Shown here: positions 19,025-26,737 of the stretch, one piece after another
How the letters are laid out: each line of letters opens with the position of its first letter
Numbering within the stretch: position 1 is the first letter of the stretch
Assembly (NCBI GenBank): GCA_937967615.1
Contig: CALCMJ010000021.1
Location: forward strand, 1 to 47,222
DNA length: 47,222 nucleotides
Direction of reading: 5' to 3'
DNA from: an uncultured Saprospiraceae bacterium
GTDB lineage: Bacteria; Bacteroidota; Bacteroidia; Chitinophagales; Saprospiraceae
Notes under the pieces: model-generated
Told to the model about the DNA's origin: nothing
Database searches by the model: none
The model's input: the letters and a program-made list of their open reading frames with translations, nothing else
Position numbers and translations under genes: made by a program

Positions 19025-19145
19025 AAGGGGTTTTGTTGAAAAAATTATGATAGCCGACCATTGGGATCCCGACTTCTTTTCTATTTTTACTTGTATCGTA
19101 CAGGAAAAATATAATTTCCCTTTTATCATCATTTAAACGAAAACA

Positions 19146-20807
19146 ATGCAATTCCTCACCTTTTTAGGTTTTACGACTTTAGTAGCAGTAATCGCCTATT
19201 TATCAACACGCAATTCCAAAGAAGAATCATCTGATGGCTATTTTTTAGCAGGAAGAAGTCTTACGGCCGGAGTTATTGCAGGTTCTTTACTGCTGACAAA
19301 TTTATCAACTGAACAAATTATTGGTTTAAATGGTGCGGCGTTTACGGAAGGAATTTTAGTAATGGCATGGGAAACCTTAGCTGCAATTGCAATGGTAGTA
19401 ACGGCTGTTTTTTTATTGCCGAGGTATTTAAAAGGAGGCTTAACCACGATTCCCCAATTTTTGGGAAATCGCTATGACAAGTCCACTAAGACGATTGCTT
19501 CCGCATTATTTCTTTCAGGTTATGTAGTCGTATTATTACCTATCGTTTTATATTCAGGGGCAGTTGCATTTAGTGCGATGTTTGACCTACCCTCTCTTAC
19601 AGGACTATCACGGATTCAAACAATTTGGGCAGCCGTTTGGGCAATAGGAATTATTGGTTCCATCTATGCTGTTTTCGGAGGATTAAAAGCAGTGGCAGTT
19701 TCAGATACAGTGAATGCAGTGGGTTTATTAATTGGTGGGATTATGATTCCACTTTTTGGATTATCCTACATCGGTGATGGAAGTATTGCGACTGGTTTTT
19801 CTGAATTGATGAGTAAGAATCCTGAGAGATTTAATTCCATAGGCGACGTAAAAGCTTCAGTCCCCTTTGCTACAATATTTACAGGAATGATGTTAGTACA
19901 GGTATTTTACTGGGGAACCAATCAAGCCATTATTCAACGTGCCTTAGCTGCTAAAAATCTAAAAGAAGGTCAAAAGGGATTATTACTAGCCAGTTTTATT
20001 AAAATATTGGGACCACTTATTTTAGTGATTCCGGGTATGATTGCTTTTCACATTTTCGGAGACACCTTGGCAAAGCCAGATGAAGCATATCCAAGATTGG
20101 TTGCTGAAGTCTTACCAGCATCCTTAGTCGGATTTTTTGCGGCTGTACTTTTTGGTGCGATTTTGAGTTCTTTTAATAGTGCCCTGAACAGTTCGGTGAC
20201 ATTATTTGGAGTGGATATCTACAAAGAGTATTTTAATAAAGCAGCTTCTGAAAAGCAGATAGTCAAAGCAGGAAAAATGTTTGGAATAAGTTTGGCTATC
20301 ATGGCCATGTTTATCGCACCTCTCATTGATAATGCACCAGATGGATTATTTGGCTATCTACAAGAAGTAAATGGTTGTTATAGTATTCCGATTTTGACCA
20401 TTATTGTCGTTGGGTATTTGACGAAAAAAGTGCCTGCTATTGCCGCAAAGATTGCAGTCTTCTCGGGAGTGATTTTTTATTCTATCAGCCAGTTTATATT
20501 AAAGCCGAATTTTACAGATTCAGCAATTGCAAAGGCGGAAGCTGCCGGAATTACTGGAAATGAATTGGATTATATAAAAGCAGAAGCTTATCCACATTTT
20601 CTTCATGTCATGGCTATCTTATTTGTTCTTAATATTATAATCATGTTAATCATCGGGAAGATGCGTCCAAGAACAGAAGACTTCAAATTAGAATATACAA
20701 ATCAGGTTGATATTTCACCATGGAAGTATGTTAAGCATGTAGGGATATTGGTTTGTGTGATTGTGATTTTTATTTATGTGTATTTTTCTCCGTTGATGAT
20801 GGGCTAG
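19146..20807 (+). CDS. Solute:sodium symporter (SSS/SLC5 family)
   Basis: A 553-residue inner-membrane transporter with about 14 hydrophobic helices. Family features are the N-terminal YLSTRNSKEESSDGYFLAGRSLT, LLTNLSTEQIIGLNGAAF in the TM1-TM2 (substrate/Na+) region, GGLTTIPQFLGNRY, and GAILSSFNSALNSSVTLFGVDIYKEYF near TM8, which provides the Na2-site serines. It imports a solute driven by sodium; the closest general type is sugar/myo-inositol-like SSS, but the substrate cannot be read from sequence. It lies 121 bases downstream of the M24 peptidase on the same strand. Confidence 0.92.
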   Translation: MQFLTFLGFTTLVAVIAYLSTRNSKEESSDGYFLAGRSLTAGVIAGSLLLTNLSTEQIIGLNGAAFTEGILVMAWETLAAIAMVVTAVFLLPRYLKGGLTTIPQFLGNRYDKSTKTIASALFLSGYVVVLLPIVLYSGAVAFSAMFDLPSLTGLSRIQTIWAAVWAIGIIGSIYAVFGGLKAVAVSDTVNAVGLLIGGIMIPLFGLSYIGDGSIATGFSELMSKNPERFNSIGDVKASVPFATIFTGMMLVQVFYWGTNQAIIQRALAAKNLKEGQKGLLLASFIKILGPLILVIPGMIAFHIFGDTLAKPDEAYPRLVAEVLPASLVGFFAAVLFGAILSSFNSALNSSVTLFGVDIYKEYFNKAASEKQIVKAGKMFGISLAIMAMFIAPLIDNAPDGLFGYLQEVNGCYSIPILTIIVVGYLTKKVPAIAAKIAVFSGVIFYSISQFILKPNFTDSAIAKAEAAGITGNELDYIKAEAYPHFLHVMAILFVLNIIIMLIIGKMRPRTEDFKLEYTNQVDISPWKYVKHVGILVCVIVIFIYVYFSPLMMG

Positions 20808-20846
20808 GCTTAGGCCAAAAAAAAACGTGGATTTCTAGATGTGAAT

Positions 20847-20867
20847 AGATTGTTAAACTAACAATCT
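20847..20867. other. Perfect inverted repeat upstream of the NTF2-like gene
   Basis: AGATTGTTA and TAACAATCT form a perfect 9-base inverted repeat around AAC. It has no T-run, so it is a weak terminator candidate and could equally be an operator between the symporter and the next gene. Confidence 0.35.
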
Positions 20868-20968
20868 GATTTCCTCTGGTCATAGTTTTATGCTAAATTC
20901 AATTTATTCGTTTAGGAACGATAATATTTAAAAAAGAAATCACTTAATTAATTTACAAAAATTGAGCA

Positions 20969-21397
20969 ATGAAATTTTCTCTTAATGTATTCTTTCAATT
21001 ACTTGTTCTTGTCCTGATAACTTCTTCTTTACATTCTCAAGAAACAGATTTTTCTGACCGTCAAGCTATTATTACGTCAACTGAAAACTTTTTCATAGGT
21101 GATCATACTGGAAGTATAAAACATAAAAAGCTATCGATGCACCCAAAGGGAGCTTATAGATACGTCAACAAAGATGGAGAATATTCAGAATTTGCTTTTG
21201 ACTTGGATTCAGATGACTCAGATACAAGTTATAAAGAGGAGATTTTGAGTATTGAAATTTACGGTACCCTTGCATTGGTTAAGCTTCGTCTAGCTGAACT
21301 TACTGGAGGTCAACACTATAAAGTGCTCACCTTACATAAGGCTAATGATGAATGGAAAATAACTTCAATCGTTTGGGGTTCAGAAATTACGCTATGA
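20969..21397 (+). CDS. Small exported NTF2-like (lumazine-binding-2 type) protein
   Basis: A 142-residue protein with a signal peptide (FSLNVFFQLLVLVLITSSLHSQ). The mature part resembles the small SnoaL/NTF2-like 'putative lumazine-binding' domain: ITSTENFFIGDHTGSIKHKKLSMHPKG at the front, then EEILSIEIYGTLALVKLRLAEL and HYKVLTLHKANDEWKITSIVW, the typical end of the cone-shaped fold. Such proteins are usually periplasmic in Bacteroidota, with unknown ligands. It stands alone between the symporter and the tRNA region. Confidence 0.72.
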   Translation: MKFSLNVFFQLLVLVLITSSLHSQETDFSDRQAIITSTENFFIGDHTGSIKHKKLSMHPKGAYRYVNKDGEYSEFAFDLDSDDSDTSYKEEILSIEIYGTLALVKLRLAELTGGQHYKVLTLHKANDEWKITSIVWGSEITL

Positions 21398-21504
21398 TGT
21401 ATTTTAATATGGGTCACTGATCAATTCAAGTTCATTAATAAATTGAGTCCACAGGTTTTCTCATTTCAATTGACGTTTAGTCAATCTGCTCGCGTTGCGA
21501 CCAC

Positions 21505-21545
21505 TCGTTCATCTTGAAAGGGCAAAGGTCGTGGGCTCGAATAAA
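21505..21545 (+). pseudogene. Eroded 3' half of a tRNA gene
   Basis: CTTGAAAGGGCAAAGGTCGT followed by GGGCTCGAAT lines up with the anticodon loop, variable loop and T-arm of the intact tRNA-Val at 21904 (CTTGACAGGG ... GGGTTCGAAT). The 5' half and the acceptor stem are not recognisable, so it is a remnant. The loop reads GAA where the anticodon would be. Confidence 0.5.
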
Positions 21546-21591
21546 TTGATGAGATAATTAATATTAAAATGTATACTTTTAGCCTCAGTTA

Positions 21592-21903
21592 GAGAGTGTA
21601 GCTCAGTTGGTTTAGAATGACTGATCGGTTTCTAAAATAGAAATCGAAGGTCCTAAAAGGACGTTCGAAGAGAAGGAACCGATTCATCAGAATCGGATGG
21701 GAGGCGGTAATGCTCGCGAGGGCTTAAAAATATGAAACGAGACTTTAATTTTAAGAGAGTAAGACTGAGTGGTGGCGAAGCCATTGAATTGACTAAAAGT
21801 CAATTTAAAATGAAGGAACCACAACATCAGTTGTGGATGGGTAGCGTTGGTTTAGAGTGACTGACTATTTGGTTTATTAAGTGAAACGAGACTTTAATTT
21901 TAA
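21592..21903 (+). repeat. Degenerate tRNA-Val-linked hairpin repeat array
   Basis: Bases 21592-21616 are identical over 25 bases to the 5' end of the intact tRNA-Val (21904-21928) but then diverge. A 28-base direct repeat occurs at 21733-21760 and 21882-21909, the second running into the true tRNA. GTTGGTTTAGA(A/G)TGACTGA occurs at 21606 and 21846. Between these lie hairpins of two kinds. One kind has a CTAAAA core: TTTCTA-AAA-TAGAAA at 21629, GTCCT-AAA-AGGAC at 21650 and TTGACT-AAA-AGTCAA at 21789. The other has a CATCAG loop: CCGATT-CATCAG-AATCGG at 21679 and CCACAA-CATCAG-TTGTGG at 21819, each preceded by GAAGGAA and followed by ATGGG. No open frame explains them. Confidence 0.75.
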
Positions 21904-21978
21904 GAGAGTGTAGCTCAGTTGGTTTAGAGCATTACCTTGACAGGGTAGGGGTCGGGGGTTCGAATCCCTCCACTCTCA
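21904..21978 (+). tRNA. tRNA-Val (anticodon GAC)
   Basis: A complete cloverleaf. Acceptor GAGAGTG pairs with CACTCTC, the D stem is GCTC/GAGC, the anticodon stem is TTACC/GGTAG (one wobble) around loop TTGACAG, giving anticodon GAC, and the T-arm is GGGGG-TTCGAAT-CCCTC. The discriminator is A and CCA is not encoded. A strong terminator follows at once. Confidence 0.95.
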
Positions 21979-21980
21979 CA

Positions 21981-22013
21981 AAACCTGTTGCATTCGCAAC
22001 AGGTTTTTTTTTT
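21981..22013 (+). terminator. Rho-independent terminator after tRNA-Val
   Basis: AAACCTGTTGC (21981-21991) pairs perfectly with GCAACAGGTTT (21996-22006) around ATTC and is followed by a run of T. Confidence 0.93.
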
Positions 22014-22087
22014 GTCCATCGCTCTTGCGTCTAAGCACTCCCAAAACTCTAAATATTTTCCTACCTTATATTCACCAAATAAAAACT

Positions 22088-23680
22088 ATGAATTTCCGCC
22101 CCTTTCTCCTCACCAGCATTTTTACCATTACATTCTGCTCACTCACCGCTCAAGTAAAACCCGCCCCCGATCGTGTACGCGGCGACGGCCCACATTCTCA
22201 ACTTATAATCCGTGGAGTTACTTTGATAAATGGTAATGGAGCACCACCAAGAGGCCCTATAGATGTGGTTGTAGAAAACAATGTGATCAAAGAAGTGAAA
22301 GTTGTAGGATATCCTGGAGTGCCCATTGACCCAGAAAAAAGACCTAAATTAAAAGCAGGAGGGAAGGAGCTTGATTGTGAAGGCATGTTTCTTTTACCTG
22401 GCTTTATTGACATGCACGGACACATAGGTGGTAAAAGCCAAGGAGCAGATGCGGAATATGTTTTTAAGCTCTGGATGGCACATGGGATTACAACGGTAAG
22501 AGATCCGGCTGCTTCCAATGGATTAGATTGGGTGCTCGACCAAAAGAGGAAGTCAGAACAGAATTTAATTACAGCTCCTCGCATAAAAGCATATACTGTT
22601 TTAGGCCAGGGTCTTGAAAATGGTGTGAATACAGAAGAAGAAGCAAGAGCCTGGGTACGGTCAAATTCTCAAAAGGGATCAGACGGAATTAAGTTCTTTG
22701 GAGCACCACCTGAAATTATGGCGGCGGCATTGGATGAAAACAAAAAATTGGGTCTGGGGTCAGCTTGTCATCATGCGCAAATGGATGTGGCAAGATGGAA
22801 TGTTTTGCATTCTGCACGCGCGGGACTGACGACGATGGAGCATTGGTATGGTTTACCAGAAGCTCTTTTTGAAAACCGCACAGTACAAGATTATCCAGTG
22901 GATTATAATTACCAAAATGAGCAACATAGATTTGCCGAAGCTGGACGTCTTTGGACGCAGGCGGCAGAGCCTTTTTCGGATCATTGGAACAAGGTAATGG
23001 ACGAACTTTTGTCACTAGATTTTACAATAGATCCTACGTTTAATATTTATGAGGCAAGTAGAGACTTACACAGAACGCGACGACTGGAATGGCATGAAGA
23101 ATATACCATGCCTTCTTTATGGCGTTTCTTTATGCCTTCTAAAATTTCGCACGGATCGTATTGGCATTTCTGGGGGACAGAGGAGGAAGTAGATTGGAGA
23201 AAAAACTATCAGCTTTGGATGACCTTTATTAACGAATATAAAAATAGGGGAGGTAGAGTAACTGCAGGTTCCGATTCAGGATTTATTTTTCAAGTATATG
23301 GCTTTGCGTTTATTCGTGAATTGGAATTATTGCGAGAGGCAGGTTTTCATCCTTTGGAAGTAATACGGTCAGCAACACTTAATGGAGCGGAGGCGCTGGG
23401 AATGGATGATAAGATAGGAGTTATAGAAGTGGGTAAATTAGCGGACATGATTATAGTGGATGAAAATCCATTGGCAAATTTAAAAGTACTCTATGGAACA
23501 GGAGCAATTAAACTGACGGAAGAAAATGAAGTTGTTCGGACTGGAGGTATACAGTATACAATTAAGGACGGTATTATTTTTGATTGCGATGAACTCTTGG
23601 CGGATGTCAGAAGGATGGTCAAAGCGTCAAAAGAAGGGGAGGAGTATGAGATCCAACAACCAGGTGTAGGGAAGAATTAA
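22088..23680 (+). CDS. Exported metal-dependent amidohydrolase
   Basis: About 530 residues from the ATG at 22088, which starts a proper signal peptide (FRPFLLTSIFTITFCSLTAQ); an earlier in-frame ATG at 22025 lies directly behind the tRNA terminator. It belongs to the amidohydrolase superfamily (imidazolonepropionase/prolidase-like secreted group). The metal motif is the H-x-H of FIDMHGHIGG (about 115), later His residues lie in ACHHAQMD and TMEHWYG, and the final Asp in TAGSDSGF (about 400). IRSATLNGAEALGMDDKIGVIEVGKLADMIIVDENPL is the standard C-terminal strand-exchange region. It is periplasmic; the substrate is unknown, with cyclic amides or X-Pro peptides as family precedents. Confidence 0.88.
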   Translation: MNFRPFLLTSIFTITFCSLTAQVKPAPDRVRGDGPHSQLIIRGVTLINGNGAPPRGPIDVVVENNVIKEVKVVGYPGVPIDPEKRPKLKAGGKELDCEGMFLLPGFIDMHGHIGGKSQGADAEYVFKLWMAHGITTVRDPAASNGLDWVLDQKRKSEQNLITAPRIKAYTVLGQGLENGVNTEEEARAWVRSNSQKGSDGIKFFGAPPEIMAAALDENKKLGLGSACHHAQMDVARWNVLHSARAGLTTMEHWYGLPEALFENRTVQDYPVDYNYQNEQHRFAEAGRLWTQAAEPFSDHWNKVMDELLSLDFTIDPTFNIYEASRDLHRTRRLEWHEEYTMPSLWRFFMPSKISHGSYWHFWGTEEEVDWRKNYQLWMTFINEYKNRGGRVTAGSDSGFIFQVYGFAFIRELELLREAGFHPLEVIRSATLNGAEALGMDDKIGVIEVGKLADMIIVDENPLANLKVLYGTGAIKLTEENEVVRTGGIQYTIKDGIIFDCDELLADVRRMVKASKEGEEYEIQQPGVGKN

Positions 23681-23745
23681 TATGTAATTTCAGTTTGCAA
23701 TTCATTTGTATGTCTTTGAAATGTATTTTATTATTTTGAAAATTA

Positions 23746-23852
23746 GGGCGTATCCTTGCACTCCAAAGGAGCACAAGGACCGGGTCATCCAGGGGTTCCG
23801 TCCTCGTGCCTTGCACGACGACAGCCTTCGGCTCCCTTACTGCCCCTCACGC
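23746..23852 (-). repeat. Dispersed three-hairpin GC-rich repeat, copy 1
   Basis: Read on the minus strand, this element shares constant blocks with the copy at 46956-47045: GCG-x2-3-AGGG, GTAAGGG, GGACGGAACCCCTGGA-x-GACC and a GGAT(A)CGCCC end. The parts between are hairpins whose sequences differ from copy to copy: AGCC/GGCT (23823-23833), TCGTGC/GCACGA (23804-23818), and TCCTTG/CAAGGA (23753-23779) with inner CTCC/GGAG. The surrounding 23681-24035 has no gene; short open frames across it are by-products of the repeat. The 180 bases before the sulfite dehydrogenase gene are AT-rich, without a clear motif. Confidence 0.7.
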
Positions 23853-24035
23853 GTAAGCTAATAATTGTAGATTTCATTAATACAGATAAACAAATTATTA
23901 CTTCATTTCTACGACAGCCGATTCAGCATTCCCGACAATTTTAGTGTTAACACAGTATTGCTTGTAAAATGCGTTTTATTTAATTCGAAAACACCAAGAT
24001 CAATTTCATAAGTTTAGAGAATAAATGAACTAAGG

Positions 24036-25262
24036 ATGAGTAACACGCGCAGAAAGTTTATACAAGAATCATTGCTTGCATCTATGGCAGTCTCATTAGG
24101 GACTAATATCGTTTATGGAAAAAACATCCCTTTTGATTTACAATTATTGGGATTAGAAGATTCAACTTCAGATCAATTTCCCGGAAAAAGTAGCCTAATG
24201 ACAGTATTGAATGATAGGCCTATTAATATGGAAACTCCGGCACATTTGTTAAAAGATGCATTAACACCTAATGATTTGTTTTTTGTGCGAAATAATGGCT
24301 TGGTCCCTAAAAATATTGATATAGATAATTGGACACTTACAATTTCTGGCGAATCTGCCAGGAAGACCAAAACTTACACCTTAAAAGAACTAAAGTCAAA
24401 ATTTGAAAATGTGAATTATAATTTGACCTTAGAATGTGGCGGGAATGGAAGAAAAGAATTTAGTCCTCCAGCAAAAGGAAATCAATGGAGTACGGGAGCA
24501 GTAGGATGTGCAAAGTGGACTGGCGTTAGACTAAGAGATGTTTTGAAAGATGTGGGAATAAAATCCAATGCGGTTTACGTAGCATATTATGGTGCAGATA
24601 TTCATCTTTCTGGAGCTGCAGATAAAGATCCAATATCAAGAGGAGTTCCTATTAAAAAAGCCAATGAGGAAGAGAGTATGATTGCTTGGGCAATGAATGA
24701 TGAAGATCTACCTCTACTGAATGGCTATCCACTCCGTCTTGTATTTGGTGGCTATCCTGCGTCTTGTTCAGGGAAGTGGTTAAACAAAATTCTTATCAGA
24801 GATAGAGTGCATGATGGCCAGAAGATGAATGGAAGTGCGTACAGAATTCCCTGTAAACCAGTTTCTCCTGGAGCTACTGTGGAAGATGAAGATATGTGCA
24901 TTATTGAAAACATGCCAGTCAAATCTCTTATCACATTCCCAAAAACTGGAGCGACTATTCAATTGAGTCAGTCGCTTCCTATTTCCGGGCATGCCTGGAC
25001 CTCAAGTAAAGAAATTGTGAAAGTGGAATATTCTATCGATTTTGGAATACAATGGCAAGAATCTACCTTATCGAAAAGCGCAAATAAGTATGCTTGGCAA
25101 AATTTTGAAGCCAAGGTAAAATTCCCGCAAACTGGTTACTACGAAGTATGGGCAAAAGCAACAGACTCAGATGGGAATGTACAAGCCATGTTGTTACCGG
25201 GTTGGAATCCAAAAGGATACTTAAATAATGCCTGTCATCGCATCGCTGTAAAAGTGTTATGA
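24036..25262 (+). CDS. Molybdopterin-dependent sulfite oxidase/dehydrogenase, catalytic subunit
   Basis: A 408-residue sulfite-oxidase-family protein. The N-terminus (NTRRKFIQESLLASMAVSLG) is a twin-arginine export signal. The Moco-binding domain contains NLTLECGGNGRKEF, where Cys134 is the molybdenum ligand, WSTGAVGCAKWTGVRLRDVL, and PLRLVFGGYPASCSGKWLNKI. The C-terminal Mo-co dimerisation domain (about 290-405) holds KVEYSIDFGIQWQESTL and YEVWAKATDSDGNVQ. It oxidises sulfite to sulfate in the periplasm. The next gene, one base after its stop, is a monoheme cytochrome c, as in SorAB-type sulfite:cytochrome c oxidoreductases. Other members of the family act on protein methionine sulfoxide (MsrP), but those lack this cytochrome pairing. 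Confidence 0.9.
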   Translation: MSNTRRKFIQESLLASMAVSLGTNIVYGKNIPFDLQLLGLEDSTSDQFPGKSSLMTVLNDRPINMETPAHLLKDALTPNDLFFVRNNGLVPKNIDIDNWTLTISGESARKTKTYTLKELKSKFENVNYNLTLECGGNGRKEFSPPAKGNQWSTGAVGCAKWTGVRLRDVLKDVGIKSNAVYVAYYGADIHLSGAADKDPISRGVPIKKANEEESMIAWAMNDEDLPLLNGYPLRLVFGGYPASCSGKWLNKILIRDRVHDGQKMNGSAYRIPCKPVSPGATVEDEDMCIIENMPVKSLITFPKTGATIQLSQSLPISGHAWTSSKEIVKVEYSIDFGIQWQESTLSKSANKYAWQNFEAKVKFPQTGYYEVWAKATDSDGNVQAMLLPGWNPKGYLNNACHRIAVKVL

Positions 25263-25263
25263 A

Positions 25264-25794
25264 ATGAATAATCATAATTACGATACAGCTAGCCTTTGGA
25301 GAATGTTAACTCTCCTTATTCACGTATTGCTATTCTTAGTCATTGTGTCATTTATGTATTTAATTTTAGAGGATCACATCGTGTCATTTTTAAATAAACC
25401 TAAACTCAGTGTAGAACAACTGGATGACATCGCTGCAAATAGAGCAAAGGGGAGAAGTCAAGTAAAAAATGATAAATGGGACTTAGTGGAGAACGGTATT
25501 CATCTAAGGACAGGTTTAAAGGCTGACGAAAACCTTCAACTAATAATTGGCGCATGCACAAGCTGTCATTCGGCGAAAATTATCACTCAGAATAGAGCAA
25601 GCAGGGAAGGCTGGAAAAGTATGATTGTTTGGATGCAGGAAACCCAAGGATTAGTAGATTTGGGTGATAAGGAATCTATTGTCTTGGATTATTTAGCAAA
25701 GAATTATGCTCCTCAAGAAATGGGACGAAGGAAAAATCTAGACCTTGCTGAAATTGAATGGTATATTTTAAATTTAGATGAAATTGAAGAATAG
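25264..25794 (+). CDS. Membrane-anchored monoheme cytochrome c, partner of the sulfite dehydrogenase
   Basis: A 176-residue protein with an N-terminal membrane helix (about 11-36: LWRMLTLLIHVLLFLVIVSF) and a periplasmic domain with one heme motif, ACTSCHSAKI (Cys98, Cys101, His102). The later WMQETQGL segment (about 123-130) offers the Met ligand. It starts one base after the catalytic subunit's stop, so translation is probably coupled. It should take electrons from the Moco subunit and pass them to the respiratory chain. Soluble SorB proteins lack the N-terminal anchor, so this looks like a membrane-tethered variant. Confidence 0.85.
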   Translation: MNNHNYDTASLWRMLTLLIHVLLFLVIVSFMYLILEDHIVSFLNKPKLSVEQLDDIAANRAKGRSQVKNDKWDLVENGIHLRTGLKADENLQLIIGACTSCHSAKIITQNRASREGWKSMIVWMQETQGLVDLGDKESIVLDYLAKNYAPQEMGRRKNLDLAEIEWYILNLDEIEE

Positions 25795-25855
25795 TTAAAT
25801 TCTAAAATCTCAATCTAAATGCGCTAAGAATTTCTCAACATAAAAAGAGTATTCC

Positions 25856-26488
25856 TTAGATTTTTAATGAGCCCTTTGGTCCGGTAATCACTGCCACAAT
25901 CCCCGCCTCTCCCGCTTCCTTAATCTCCAAACCCTCAACTATCGCAGACATGCAATCTGTCACTACCGCATTCTTTGGATGATAAAACTCCATAGATTCT
26001 AATCTACACATCTCATCCATCTTCTCTGTAGGATGAAAATCACTCTCTGACCAGTCCACCATGAAAGGTAGAATATCTACTTTGGGTTCTGCTAGTGGCT
26101 TTATCATTTTCCATTGCAGCATGCCCGCCTTCGTTTTTCTACTCCCTCCTATAATCTTCCCTAATTTAGGATTGCATTTTATAAGCTTGGAACTATCTGA
26201 TCCTAAATCTTCAGAAGCGAGTGCCCAACGCGTTAACTTGGCTTCTGTGATTAAATCAACACCCATCCATCTTGGAGCTATGACCTTTTTATTTGAATGA
26301 TCAACGGCAAGAATTTCTAAATAGCAATTATCTCCCAAGTTGATAAGTGCGTTCTTTGTCCCTTGGTCAAGGTGCTGCCCACCCACTTTCGCCTGTACAC
26401 CTAGGACATCATAAAAAAATGCAATTGCCTGATTCAAGTCAGGAACACAATACACGAGATGATCAATATTTCTATTATTTATCTTCAT
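25856..26488 (-). CDS. Glyoxalase-like (VOC superfamily) protein
   Basis: A 210-residue protein starting IDHLVYCVPDLNQAIAFFYDVLGVQAKVGGQH, which is the opening beta-alpha-beta unit of the glyoxalase_3-like VOC domain (His in IDHLVY is the likely first metal ligand). LINLGDNCYLEILAVDH (about 50) supplies the Glu position. The second half is less clear, with GIVAVITGPKGSLKI at the end. It is likely a cytoplasmic metal-binding enzyme or binding protein of unknown substrate. It lies downstream of xdhC, separated by a G-free repetitive spacer. Its first nine codons contain no C, continuing the base bias of that spacer. Confidence 0.8.
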   Translation of the reverse strand: MKINNRNIDHLVYCVPDLNQAIAFFYDVLGVQAKVGGQHLDQGTKNALINLGDNCYLEILAVDHSNKKVIAPRWMGVDLITEAKLTRWALASEDLGSDSSKLIKCNPKLGKIIGGSRKTKAGMLQWKMIKPLAEPKVDILPFMVDWSESDFHPTEKMDEMCRLESMEFYHPKNAVVTDCMSAIVEGLEIKEAGEAGIVAVITGPKGSLKI

Positions 26489-26737
26489 TCCTAATTCCTA
26501 TTCCCTAATTCTTCATTCATAAATCATAATTCTTCATTCCTATTTCCTAATACTTCATTCTTAAATCATAATTCTTCATTCCAAATTCCTATTTCCTAAT
26601 ACTTCATTCTTAAATCATAATTTTTCATTCCAAATTCCTAATCCCTAATTCTTCATTCTTAAATCATAATTCTTCATTCCAAATTCTTCATTCATAAATC
26701 ATAATTCTTCATTCTTAAATCCTATTCCCTAATTCTC
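26489..26737. repeat. G-free degenerate tandem repeat
   Basis: About five imperfect copies of a 35-49-base unit built from CTTCATTC(T/A)TAAATCATAATT and CCAAATTCCTAATCCCTAAT. The plus strand has no G at all from 26462 to 26745, so the RNA made from the minus strand, on which both flanking genes lie, would have no C and could hardly fold. It fills the whole space between xdhC and the VOC gene. I see no ORF, promoter or CRISPR-like order (the units vary, with no spacers). Confidence 0.85.

Noticed and set aside
21592-21640. A second functional tRNA-Val gene
   Set aside because: Only the first 25 bases match; the anticodon arm, T-arm and 3' acceptor strand are absent.
21988-22236. Short plus-strand frame beginning in the tRNA terminator
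   Set aside because: It overlaps the amidohydrolase start in another frame and begins within the terminator stem.
23756-23944. Short open frames across the GC-rich repeat at 23.8 kb and the similar one at 46984-47220
   Set aside because: They arise from the dispersed hairpin repeat; shared peptide-like strings such as GTEPL reflect the DNA repeat, not a protein.
26489-26737. CRISPR-like array
   Set aside because: The repeats vary in length and sequence, have no unique spacers, and no cas genes are in the window.
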